A DNA stretch of 23,762 nucleotides, from assembly GCA_964613155.1 (NCBI GenBank), contig CAZTHP010000038.1, positions 1 through 23,762 on the forward strand. Direction: 5' to 3'. This document shows, in pieces, positions 1 through 7,312 of this stretch (within the stretch, counting starts at the first letter, position 1; every line of letters begins with the position of its first letter). The notes beneath the pieces were generated by a model. That model did no database searches and was not told the origin of the DNA. It was given only the letters and a program-made list of their open reading frames with translations. The position numbers and the translations under genes were made by a program. The DNA is from TWA4 sp964613155 (lineage in GTDB: Bacteria > Bacillota > Clostridia > Lachnospirales > Lachnospiraceae).

Positions 1-563
1 AATAACTATCTCAACTTTCCCAGCTGAGATTTCCAAACAATGCCTGAATAAATAAGGGATAAGACATCAATTTAATAATGCAAGGAATTTAACAAAAAAC
101 GGCATAACTTTTCGTTAAAGCTGTGTTTCGCGAATAGTTGCAAATATCTTTTAACTCCCCTTCCAGGAAACCTTGATTTTACGGGATTCTTGGAAAGGGA
201 TGCAAGTTATAATCTTATTGAAAATGCAATCTGTTTGACTGCCATATTCCCTAAAAAAGGACAAAAATATTTTTCAAAATATGTTTTATACATCGTATAG
301 GTTGTTGGCTCGTCTTTTTTCAAAACTCTTTCCAGATATAATTCTGCTAACGTGTCAAAAGAAATATTATCCTGTTTACGGGTGGCCGCCCGCCTATTTT
401 AAGATATTCGTCTCTCGCCTGCTTACCAGCCCGCATCGCCTCCTTTTTTTAAAAAAAGAAATCCTCCTTTGGTCTTCCACTGGCGTTTTCCATCACATTG
501 GACTCACTCCTTTTTCTTTTTTAAATTTTACAGTTTATTGTCCCGAATGTGGATTGTATGCAT
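1..563. other. AT-rich stretch without a supportable gene
   Basis: I find no gene here. Open frames on the plus strand (from about 281 and 469) are short, Phe/Ser-rich, lack a ribosome binding site and resemble no family I know. Short imperfect inverted repeats occur at 7-29 (ATCTCA/TGAGAT arms) and around 156-200. The stretch lies downstream of the minus-strand Rhs/immunity gene run, so it may be decayed remains of earlier Rhs tips, but nothing in it proves that. Confidence 0.5.
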
Positions 564-746
564 TTATCTTATAAAAAATGAACAACAGAGTGCAAATATA
601 CTGCTTACTACGCATAATAAAATCATCAACATAAGTAGTAACATAACTATTTCTTTACTGATTTTTTGTCGAAATATAATCAGTAATATCATTGATATTA
701 CTGATATTACTGAAATAACAGTCGCTATTATTACATATAGATACAT
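564..746 (-). CDS. possible two-helix small membrane protein (60 aa)
   Basis: This is a 60-residue open frame made almost wholly of two hydrophobic segments, at residues 2-25 and 33-57. They are separated by a short charged loop (RQKISKE), and the protein ends in FFIR. An AGGAG lies about 13 bases before the ATG, a little far but usable. It follows the 137-residue gene by 76 bases in the same direction, so it could be the last gene of the Rhs/immunity run. I recognise no family. Part of the hydrophobicity comes from repeated ATT/GTA/TCA codons in a simple-sequence stretch, so it may be an accidental frame. A membrane immunity or holin-like role would be a guess. Confidence 0.35.
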   Translation of the reverse strand: MYLYVIIATVISVISVISMILLIIFRQKISKEIVMLLLMLMILLCVVSSIFALCCSFFIR

Positions 747-822
747 TTTAATCGCAATGCTCCTGTTTGTGTGAATTTTAGTTTAATACAGGTTATTTCG
801 TGCTTACGTTGTATTAGTTGCT

Positions 823-1236
823 TTAAATATAACCAATTTCATTTTCAATTTGTTCATTTTGAAGAAATTCATCAATAAACTGAGGACTTTCCCATTTTTT
901 TAATTCTCTAAAGAGAGTCTCCTTCATAATAGATGAAATCTCCTGAAAACTTTTTTCAATTTTTGATATTTCTATCGACCACCAAATATCACGTGCGGAA
1001 TACGGTCCAAAATCTCCCAAACGATAACCTGCAACAAAAATGCCAGTTGCTATTTGCAGAATAGAAACATTAATCGTTATACACGGGTAATATTTATTTT
1101 TTTGCATATCTATGAAAATTTCAAATCCTGTTTCTGTTCGCTTTTTAAAATTTTTAATTGATCCAATTTTTTCAGATAAATATCCATTTTCTATCAATAG
1201 TGGTTTTATTATATTTCGAAAATATTTTTTATACAT
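823..1236 (-). CDS. hypothetical protein, candidate Rhs immunity protein (137 aa)
   Basis: This is a small soluble protein with no signal peptide or membrane segment. Its layout resembles DUF4304-type immunity proteins: an N-terminal helix (YFRNIIKPLLIENGY), a beta-rich middle (FEIFIDMQKNKYYPCITINV) and a later RDIWWSIE motif at about residues 87-94, then an amphipathic helix. The family match is from memory of the pattern, not a search. It starts five bases after the stop of the preceding gene, which also carries a WWS motif in the same place, so the two look like divergent relatives in one operon behind the nuclease-tipped Rhs gene. The nearest Shine-Dalgarno-like GGAG is about 15 bases from the ATG, so translation may be coupled to the gene before it. 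Immunity function is inferred from position. Confidence 0.7.
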   Translation of the reverse strand: MYKKYFRNIIKPLLIENGYLSEKIGSIKNFKKRTETGFEIFIDMQKNKYYPCITINVSILQIATGIFVAGYRLGDFGPYSARDIWWSIEISKIEKSFQEISSIMKETLFRELKKWESPQFIDEFLQNEQIENEIGYI

Positions 1237-1241
1237 AATTC

Positions 1242-1856
1242 TTATTGTTCACTCCATTCATATACCATTTCATAAAATGAACCTTTATTATTGGACTTTT
1301 GAATCCACATTAACATATCTTGCATAACATTATTCCAATACTCTTCAAAGTTTTCGGTAATAAGATATGACGGTACAGCCAGTTGTTCAGCTAATAATTG
1401 CATATCGTTAAACTTGTTTTTGATTAAATATAAATGATATAATGCTAAACGATCTGGCAAATTAGCTGTACAATTTTCAGAATGTTCAATAAAATATTGT
1501 ATTGTAGCAATTAGCTTCACAGGTGAATCATACTGTTTCCAAAACACTTCTCCGTACTGTTTCAAAGATTCTATGATTATATTCGCAGATATTTGGTTCG
1601 ACCACCAATATCTACAGTATAAAGGATTTTCTAATGTACGTAAATTTTTACTGGCTATACAGTACAGTCCATATTTTTTTGCCAATAAAATGTATTCCGA
1701 TAAATCCAACGTAAAATAGTTTTTAATCTCAGTAAACTCAAGAATATCAATGCATATATTATCATGAATTCGAAAAAACATATTATCTTTGAGTTTTTTA
1801 AAATGATGATGATCTAAGAAGTTACAAAATTCCTTATTATTTAATATATTTATCAA
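1242..1856 (-). CDS. hypothetical protein, candidate immunity protein to the Rhs nuclease tip (204 aa)
   Basis: This is the first gene after the Rhs nuclease tail and is therefore the prime candidate for its cognate immunity protein. It is soluble, acidic, and rich in aromatic residues, with a YWWSNQIS motif near the middle that matches the WWS of the following gene. The frame is open upstream to an ATG at 1904, giving 220 residues, but that ATG has no ribosome binding site. The TTG at 1854-1856 is preceded by GGGAGG at a good distance, so I prefer the 204-residue form starting MINILNNKEF. The base composition is about 30 percent GC, like the toxin tail and unlike the Rhs core, which suggests tail and immunity gene arrived together. 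I know no named family for it, and the function is inferred from its neighbours. Confidence 0.7.
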   Translation of the reverse strand: MINILNNKEFCNFLDHHHFKKLKDNMFFRIHDNICIDILEFTEIKNYFTLDLSEYILLAKKYGLYCIASKNLRTLENPLYCRYWWSNQISANIIIESLKQYGEVFWKQYDSPVKLIATIQYFIEHSENCTANLPDRLALYHLYLIKNKFNDMQLLAEQLAVPSYLITENFEEYWNNVMQDMLMWIQKSNNKGSFYEMVYEWSEQ

Positions 1857-1930
1857 ATATACCTCCCTGTTATGAAGGATTTCGTTTGTATGGAAATCCC
1901 TCATAATATTTACATTTTCGTGACATTACG

Positions 1931-4735
1931 CTAATAATGAATGACTACATTAATATGATTTTCTCTCAATTTTTTTATTAACGCTTTTGAAGCTCCTATT
2001 TTTTTTGTTATAGCGCTTCGATAAAAGTGCCAGGTTACTTCTTTTACATTTTTGTTATTTTTTAACAAATAAACATCGCTTGCAATTTCCTGCTGTACTC
2101 TTCGAGAAAGTGTTGTATATCCAACTTTTGATTCATGCGCAACTCCATTTGTAAATGCATCAACATATCTCTTTGTCTTTTTTCCCTTTACTATCGTCTG
2201 AAAATATTTTTGAGTCTGAACAGTATTTTTATTTCCTCTTTTCAGAAAAGTTTCTAACATTTTTTCTCCAGCTTTACCAGTCCAAAAAGCGGCCTTTCCT
2301 GCCTTTTTACCTTTTGAAGTTTTAGCTGCTTTTGATGAAATTTTTATAGCACCAGCCGCACTATCAATAGCTTTATAAATCCTAGAACTAGGAATATATG
2401 GTAATGTACTGCCCTGTGCATCTTTCTGATACAGGTAATACGATGCAGCATCTGATCCGGATTCCATCAGCGCCAGAGGGTTTCCGGAGATTCCAAGATA
2501 GTAGAAGCTGTCCAGTTCCCCATTTCCATCCTCAGTCATCAACAGGGTGCCGTCCTGATAGAAATATGCGGTCTGGATATCATTTTCCATGCGGCTGATG
2601 CGCTGGCCGTCCCCGTTGTATGCATTTTCCTGTTCCAGAAGAACCGTTCCGTCTTTCTGAATCTGGCAGGAAGTCATCTGACCGAAAGGATCATAGGTAT
2701 ACGTATTTTCGGTTCCTTCTACGGAATCAACAACTGAGATCAGGTTTCCTGCCGCATCGTAAGTATATGCTGCAGAGGATGCTGCTTCTGCAGAGGCACC
2801 TGCCAGGGCTTCCTCTTCACGGGAAGATACCAACTGGTCCAGCGTATTGTAAGCATACGTTGTTTCGGTCTGCTTCAACTGAGCATTTTCCTCTTCTGCA
2901 AACATCATTTCAGTCTGCTTCAGGCGGTTTCCGACCAGGTCATAGGTATATTCTGTTGTGGTGCTTACCTGATTCCGGTCCAGCAGGACGCTCTTCACCA
3001 GCTGTCCGTATTCATCATACGTATAATCATGTACTTCACTGATGGTTTCAGACTGTCCGCTCCAGCTCAGTGTGGTTTCTTCATGAATGATACGGGATGC
3101 TTTATCATACTGGTAGCTATGGCTTTCTTCCACATCGCTGTCACCACTTTCATTATAGGTCATGGTCAGTACTCTGTCAAACGCATCATAGGTATAGGTA
3201 CGCTGTACATATCCATCCCCGCTTCCGGTAAAGTCCTCATAATCCTTCCGGCTGGAAACCTTTCCGTCTGCCGTATACTGGTATTCACATAAGGTACGGC
3301 TCTGCCCATCTTCCAGATCAGCAGTGATCTTTTCCAGCTGTTTGTTACTGTTGTAAGTATAATGCAGTGCTGTCACGCCATTGCCGTTTTCCGCATAGGA
3401 AACAGATGCAATGGAGCCATCTCCATGATAGCTGTACTGGATCAGATGTGCGGATTTCTGTGCTGCACTGGGGGATACCGTTCCATCCACTTCCCAGTAT
3501 TCGGTCAGTTCACCAAAACTGTTATACGTATAGCCGGTATAGCGCAGGGGAGAAAGGGTTCCATCCTCATTTCCATAATCCAGCATGGCAGCCACACGGT
3601 CAGCGCTGTCATATTCGTATTCTGTTACATGCTGGGTTTCCCCGTCTTTGTTTTTGGAAGTAACCTTACTGGAACGTCCCAGGCTGTCATATTCATAGTT
3701 TACTGTACTGCCATCTGCCTGGGTCTGGCAGGTCAGAAGACCATTTTCATCATACTGATAGGAGGTCCTGATCTCCTGTCCATCCCCGCTGTCAACCACA
3801 TATAATGTACGGCCTCCCCCATCTTCTGCAGTTACACTGGTGCTTCCGTTGGCACGGGTTACGGTAGTCTTACTGTTTCCGTCGGAATCGGTGTCATACT
3901 GATAAGAGGTGGCTGCCTCCCCTTCTTTCACCGCTGTCAGGCGGCTGCTGTCATCGTATGTATAAGTGATCCGGTTTCCGAGCGCATCCGTTTCGGTCAG
4001 GACATTGCCTTTTTTATCATAGGACTGGCTGGTGCAGATGCTTTCTGATGTAACGGTAAAGGAACCAGCTTCATATCCCGGCTGCTGGATCGTGTTTGCC
4101 TGGTTTCCATCTTCATCATACAGCGTCAGTACCGTATTGGTGATGGTTCCATCAGCAGTGGAAGTTACCGTCAGATAATTCTGCCCGGATCTGTCATAGA
4201 TGCTGTCCTGATGCAGACCGCCGGATGTAACCCGCACCGTCTGTCCCAGCCCATCGGTCCAGGAAACAGATTCTGCTCCTTCCGGATCAGTTTCGGTTAC
4301 CTTTGCTGCATTCTGGATAGTGGTTGTTCCGGCTCCCTGTCCGTTTTGAATGGCCACATCCCCATATCCATAAGCAGTAGTCCATGTACGGCTGTTTCCA
4401 TCTGCAGAAATGGTTTTCTTCAGCACACGGTTCCGGTTGTCATACGTATAGCTGATATTAATCAGATTGATCAGCATTTCAATCCCTTTGCAGCTCCGTA
4501 CCATATAGCTGCAAAAAGACCAGAATGTTTTCTGCTCATAATAACTCGTCTCAATATTCCAACGAAATGAGTACAAAAACAGCGGGATGTATTTCATCCA
4601 GTCACTGCCGGTCTGATTCAATAGGGCTTTCTTTGCATCCATTATATTGCATTGTTCTATCACTACATTCAATACAATACGATTCTCTGAAAACGGGAAT
4701 AAAAGTAACTGCATCAGTTGTCTCTTCTGCTTCAC
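1931..4735 (-). CDS. chimeric Rhs-repeat protein with PD-(D/E)XK nuclease tip and transposase-derived N-terminus (934 aa)
   Basis: Three parts are fused in one frame. Residues 1-95 are the C-terminal end of an IS4-type transposase: Y55, R58, E62 and K69 fit the Y-(2)-R-(3)-E-(6)-K signature, followed by a FWSF..YMVRS.KGIE.LINLI pattern. Residues 96 to about 775 are YD repeats (YTYD..GN/GR types, at least a dozen) that end at YYLYQKDAQGS. The usual end of an Rhs core (RYYDP.LGRF, DP.G...N.Y.Y.NNP) is missing. Residues from about 776 form a lysine-rich linker and then a tail with R856, D859, E868, K870 (RYVDAF, HESKVG), a layout typical of PD-(D/E)XK endonuclease-fold toxins. The start is a GTG without a ribosome binding site; the frame is open back to a stop at about 4800. 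No signal peptide or export domain is present. I infer an orphan or silent Rhs cassette left by an insertion or deletion. The core has clearly higher GC than the tail. Confidence 0.85.
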   Translation of the reverse strand: MKQKRQLMQLLLFPFSENRIVLNVVIEQCNIMDAKKALLNQTGSDWMKYIPLFLYSFRWNIETSYYEQKTFWSFCSYMVRSCKGIEMLINLINISYTYDNRNRVLKKTISADGNSRTWTTAYGYGDVAIQNGQGAGTTTIQNAAKVTETDPEGAESVSWTDGLGQTVRVTSGGLHQDSIYDRSGQNYLTVTSTADGTITNTVLTLYDEDGNQANTIQQPGYEAGSFTVTSESICTSQSYDKKGNVLTETDALGNRITYTYDDSSRLTAVKEGEAATSYQYDTDSDGNSKTTVTRANGSTSVTAEDGGGRTLYVVDSGDGQEIRTSYQYDENGLLTCQTQADGSTVNYEYDSLGRSSKVTSKNKDGETQHVTEYEYDSADRVAAMLDYGNEDGTLSPLRYTGYTYNSFGELTEYWEVDGTVSPSAAQKSAHLIQYSYHGDGSIASVSYAENGNGVTALHYTYNSNKQLEKITADLEDGQSRTLCEYQYTADGKVSSRKDYEDFTGSGDGYVQRTYTYDAFDRVLTMTYNESGDSDVEESHSYQYDKASRIIHEETTLSWSGQSETISEVHDYTYDEYGQLVKSVLLDRNQVSTTTEYTYDLVGNRLKQTEMMFAEEENAQLKQTETTYAYNTLDQLVSSREEEALAGASAEAASSAAYTYDAAGNLISVVDSVEGTENTYTYDPFGQMTSCQIQKDGTVLLEQENAYNGDGQRISRMENDIQTAYFYQDGTLLMTEDGNGELDSFYYLGISGNPLALMESGSDAASYYLYQKDAQGSTLPYIPSSRIYKAIDSAAGAIKISSKAAKTSKGKKAGKAAFWTGKAGEKMLETFLKRGNKNTVQTQKYFQTIVKGKKTKRYVDAFTNGVAHESKVGYTTLSRRVQQEIASDVYLLKNNKNVKEVTWHFYRSAITKKIGASKALIKKLRENHINVVIHY
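2380..2393. repeat. short palindrome beside the Rhs core/tip junction
   Basis: TCCTAG-AA-CTAGGA is a perfect 6-bp inverted repeat with a 2-base centre. It sits about 15 bases inside the tip, where GC-rich YD-repeat sequence changes abruptly to AT-rich toxin sequence (about 2405). It may be chance, or a trace of the recombination that attached the tip. Confidence 0.4.
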
Positions 4736-4801
4736 AACTGCTATATATAAACTAAGGCGAAAAACTGATTTAACTCCAGCCTTTCGCCAATCATTATCTT
4801 A
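4448..4801 (-). mobile_element. remnant of an IS4-family insertion sequence (transposase 3' part)
   Basis: The open frame that supplies the first 95 residues of the Rhs chimera continues upstream to a stop near 4800 (reading ..DWRKAGVKSVFRLSLYIAVV). Together these make about 117 codons of transposase C-terminal region, including the Glu of the DDE triad (E62 of the chimera, within the YREK signature). The catalytic Asp-containing parts are absent, so the element is dead. The expected last residues of the transposase (after LINLI.I.Y) and the terminal inverted repeat on that side are missing, because the frame passes straight into YD repeats. I saw no matching inverted repeat at the other side. 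Confidence 0.7.
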
Positions 4802-4952
4802 GAAGATCTTATTTACAGACTTTTCTTCATTTTCTTCATAGTCTTATTTATTTCTCTAACCGTTTATCCAACGACCTCATATCACCAGTACAACGATATG
4901 TACAAGACAAAAAATATTTCTATTATTTTTCCCATAAGATCAGTAGAATTAA

Positions 4953-6008
4953 TTACGATGTGAAATCAAACCAAATAAATTTGTTCGAAGATGTACTGAT
5001 ATTAGTCATTGCTGAATTTTTTTTATCAGATGTATGCGCACAATAATATAATTTACCAGCAGATGTATCTCTCTTTGAAATAATGATTGTATGATATGCA
5101 GATCCTGTTGTAGCATCAGCCAACTGAACCACATCACCAACACTTGCTTTACTATATAAAGTATTATGTGATGTATAGGTTTTTAATGACTGTACTGTTC
5201 TTGTTGACATATGGGTTTTAAAATCTTTAACTCGAAGCCAAGATGTAGTTACAGCATAGTTTCCACTACTAATTTTTTTACAGTACCAATTAGTCGTACT
5301 TGAATGTATACCTACCGTTGAACTAGACCCATTAAACACAAGACCACCTGATTTAATACACTGTGAGACAAAATTAGTGCAATCTGAAGAATATGAAGGA
5401 TATGCACTACTATATGATGTTGCATACTTACGTGCGTACGTTGCGGCAAGAGTACCGGAATAACCGGATGATGAACCAATACTTCCATCTTCACTACTAG
5501 CCGGCATAACATCCGATTCATCTGACTCATTTTTTGTGATTAAGTCTGCAATTGTCTGATCAAGAAATTCATCACCTAATATGAACTCAACCACTTGTAA
5601 ATCCTCATCGTACTTTACACATACAGTATCATCTAATACCGCATTAATAATAGTACTATTAGATTCCGCATCATCTTCTACTAAATCTCTGCAAGTATTA
5701 TAATCTTCGTATTCATTTACATATTCTGCCAAGTATGCATGAATCAATGAATAATTTTTTTTTGCTGAAAGTACTGTATCAGTATCATAGATAAGCTGAT
5801 CCATCGCATATTCATAAAATAAATTTGTCCCAAGTTTTATTTCTGGCTGATTATCTGCTAGATATTCCGTTAGTTCTTGTTGAATATCACCTAAAGTAAT
5901 TGTCTCATAACTTTCTACTTCTGTATCTGTTTTAGTTTCAGCCAAAGGATACATAACTGGCACACTTATTACAAAGACTGACAATATAATAGTGAAAATA
6001 TTCTTCAT
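4953..6008 (-). CDS. secreted Amidase_6-type hydrolase with lipoprotein-like N-terminal domain (351 aa)
   Basis: A signal peptide spans residues 1-24 (MKNIF then a hydrophobic stretch ending PLAETK), so the protein is exported. Residues 34-160 form a helical acidic domain that is clearly paralogous to the lipoprotein encoded next to it (shared patterns: IQQEL.EYL, NY..IH.YL.EYV.EY, EFLDQTIAD). A Ser/Gly-rich linker at about 168-185 leads to an Amidase_6-type domain: YARKYA..Y..AYP.Y, then DCTNFVSQC with the likely catalytic Cys210, and AYHTIIIS with the likely His306. In this family the fold is papain/NlpC-like and the targets are usually peptides or cell-wall peptide bonds; the substrate here is unknown. 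GGAGG precedes the ATG by about 11 bases. It lies 50 bases after the lipoprotein gene and is probably co-transcribed with it from the promoter at 6682-6710. Confidence 0.85.
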   Translation of the reverse strand: MKNIFTIILSVFVISVPVMYPLAETKTDTEVESYETITLGDIQQELTEYLADNQPEIKLGTNLFYEYAMDQLIYDTDTVLSAKKNYSLIHAYLAEYVNEYEDYNTCRDLVEDDAESNSTIINAVLDDTVCVKYDEDLQVVEFILGDEFLDQTIADLITKNESDESDVMPASSEDGSIGSSSGYSGTLAATYARKYATSYSSAYPSYSSDCTNFVSQCIKSGGLVFNGSSSTVGIHSSTTNWYCKKISSGNYAVTTSWLRVKDFKTHMSTRTVQSLKTYTSHNTLYSKASVGDVVQLADATTGSAYHTIIISKRDTSAGKLYYCAHTSDKKNSAMTNISTSSNKFIWFDFTS

Positions 6009-6058
6009 TTTTCTTCTTGCCTCCTATTTTGGTTGTAGATATAGAAATTATTTTTACG

Positions 6059-6565
6059 CTACTCTCCTTTTATGATATCTGCAATTGTTTGATCAAGAAA
6101 TTCATCTGTTATTACAAATTCAACAGCATTAGATTGCGAATTATATTTTACACATTTACTCTCTTCACATAAATTTGATATTTCATTTAAATCATTATGC
6201 TCTAATAATTGCTTACAAAAAATATAATCCGAATATTCAAGCACATACTCGGTTAAATAAGAATGTATCATTGCATAATTTTTCAATTGTGTAAATTCTT
6301 CATCTGTTTCTTCTGCGATTTGCTTATTAGCAAATTCAAAAAATTCTTCACTCCCTAACTCCATATCTGGATAAGCTGTTCCCAGATATTCCATTAATTC
6401 CTGCTGAATTTCCCGCAAAGTAACATCTTTATAGCTGTTAGATTTACTTTCATTATTCAAATTAACGGTTGTTTCTTTAATAATTCCATTTTCATTATTA
6501 CATCCGTTAATTGCAAAAACTATTAAGGCAATAATTACTATGTAGAAAATATTCTTTTTATTCAC
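6059..6565 (-). CDS. lipoprotein, paralogue of the amidase N-terminal domain (168 aa)
   Basis: The N-terminus is a lipoprotein signal: MNKK, a hydrophobic run, then FAINGC with Cys22 as the likely lipidated residue (Asn at -2 is unusual). The rest, residues 45-168, aligns along its whole length with residues 34-160 of the amidase encoded next (IQQEL, EYL, NYA.IHSYLTEYVLEY, KCVKYN, DEFLDQTIADI), but it has no catalytic domain. The start is a GTG with GGAGGA eight bases before it. The pair looks like a duplication in which one copy kept or gained the hydrolase. The membrane-bound copy might tether, inhibit or protect against the hydrolase, but this is inference. I know no name for the shared domain. 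Confidence 0.8.
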   Translation of the reverse strand: MNKKNIFYIVIIALIVFAINGCNNENGIIKETTVNLNNESKSNSYKDVTLREIQQELMEYLGTAYPDMELGSEEFFEFANKQIAEETDEEFTQLKNYAMIHSYLTEYVLEYSDYIFCKQLLEHNDLNEISNLCEESKCVKYNSQSNAVEFVITDEFLDQTIADIIKGE

Positions 6566-6681
6566 AATAGTATCCTCCAGTTCTTCTTGTACATTATTCT
6601 ATATAACTAAAAAATATTTATTCTAACCCATTGGAATCAATCCTTTCTTAAAAATAAAATCATTAAATATAGGTTGTATTA

Positions 6682-6710
6682 ATATTATCAGCTAGATATA
6701 ATTTTGTCAA
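6682..6710 (-). promoter_or_regulatory. promoter of the lipoprotein-amidase operon
   Basis: On the minus strand TTGACA (6705-6710) and TAATAT (6682-6687) are separated by exactly 17 bases. Transcription would begin near 6675, giving a leader of about 110 bases. It is back to back with the plus-strand promoter at 6733-6761. Confidence 0.75.
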
Positions 6711-6732
6711 TATTATATTGTAGTTCTATGTA

Positions 6733-6761
6733 TTGATTTTTATATCATATAAGTATAATAT
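6733..6761 (+). promoter_or_regulatory. promoter of the small Cys-rich peptide gene
   Basis: TTGATT (6733-6738), 17 bases, then TAATAT (6756-6761) within a TA-rich run that also offers TATAAT at 6754 with a 15-base spacer. It lies 35 bases before the ATG at 6796, divergent from the lipoprotein-amidase promoter. Confidence 0.55.
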
Positions 6762-6795
6762 ATTATATATTATATGTTGCGGAAAGAGGTGGCAT

Positions 6796-6894
6796 ATGTC
6801 AGCACAGAAATCACAATTAATCTCAGGAATGAAAAAAGCCACAATTGTTGATGCAGTCTGTCAGTGCTTGAATTGCATTAATTGCGATATTTAA
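6796..6894 (+). CDS. small Cys-rich peptide (32 aa)
   Basis: This is a 32-codon frame with an excellent ribosome binding site (AAAGAGGTGG, five to six bases before the ATG) and a promoter just upstream. The peptide begins MSAQKSQLISGMKKATIVDA and ends VCQCLNCINCDI, so all four cysteines lie in a C-x-C-x2-C-x2-C cluster at the C-terminus. It has no signal peptide or membrane segment. The layout (polar leader, compact Cys-rich tail) would suit a small metal-binding protein or the precursor of a modified peptide, but no modification or export gene is next to it. It stops ten bases before the -35 box of the glmS promoter. I do not recognise a family. It could be a chance frame, though promoter plus binding site argue against that. 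Confidence 0.5.
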   Translation: MSAQKSQLISGMKKATIVDAVCQCLNCINCDI

Positions 6895-6903
6895 AGAATA
6901 AAC

Positions 6904-6932
6904 TTGACTTGAAATAAAAATCATGTTACTAT
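6904..6932 (+). promoter_or_regulatory. glmS promoter upstream of the ribozyme
   Basis: TTGACT (6904-6909), a 17-base spacer and TACTAT (6927-6932) make a good vegetative promoter. The transcript would begin near 6939, about 78 bases before the ribozyme cleavage site, and would include ribozyme, leader terminator and glmS. Confidence 0.75.
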
Positions 6933-7015
6933 GCATTCACGATAGAATTCGATTGGAATGCTGGATTGAATTTTGTCAGCAAATGTGGAGAAAGCTGCTG
7001 CTTTTTCTGCACAAC

Positions 7016-7180
7016 AGCGCCAGTACCTTTGAAGAAATCATTTCATTGGTTTCCTATTTAAGAAAGGTTGACGAGGAGAAAGGTGATCGAAATTTCGGCG
7101 GATGCCTTTCCGCAGGCCGGCTGCGTGATGTATTGGTAAATATGCGGGTAACTGCAAAACAGAGGCAATACAACCGGATA
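7016..7180 (+). ncRNA. glmS: glmS ribozyme-riboswitch
   Basis: The conserved parts of the GlcN6P-activated self-cleaving ribozyme are present in order. AGCGCCAG is at 7016-7023, with cleavage expected between A7016 and G7017. A P1-type stem pairs ACCTTT (7025-7030) with AAAGGT (7063-7068). GACGAGG (7070-7076), ATCGAAATTTCGGCGGATGCC at 7086-7106 (the catalytic core pairing with GCGCC), a P3 stem (GGAGAAAGG with CCTTTCC) and a P4-type stem GTATTG (7130-7135)/CAATAC (7166-7171) follow. The RNA lies upstream of glmS, as expected; in this class glucosamine-6-phosphate is the cofactor, and the cleaved mRNA is degraded, which lowers glmS expression. The 3' limit is approximate. The open frame across 6923-7282 is therefore not a gene. 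Confidence 0.95.
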
Positions 7181-7312
7181 TATATAGGTAGTGATTCAAA
7201 CATTTCAACGTTTTTCCATATGATATACAAAGACGAAACGAGATCATCATTTTACTTTGTAATCGTCATGATACCCATATAGTAAGGACAGCATATCTTT
7301 AATCGTACCCTT

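Noticed and set aside
281..774. Two plus-strand open frames of about 100 codons
   Set aside because: No binding sites, low-complexity AT-rich composition, no recognisable family, and opposite to the local gene direction.
2398..4755. Several plus-strand frames of 66-147 codons inside the Rhs gene
   Set aside because: They are antisense shadows produced by the regular YD repeat codons.
6923..7282. 119-codon plus-strand open frame before glmS
   Set aside because: It overlaps the whole glmS ribozyme, has no ribosome binding site, and its sequence is explained by RNA structure.
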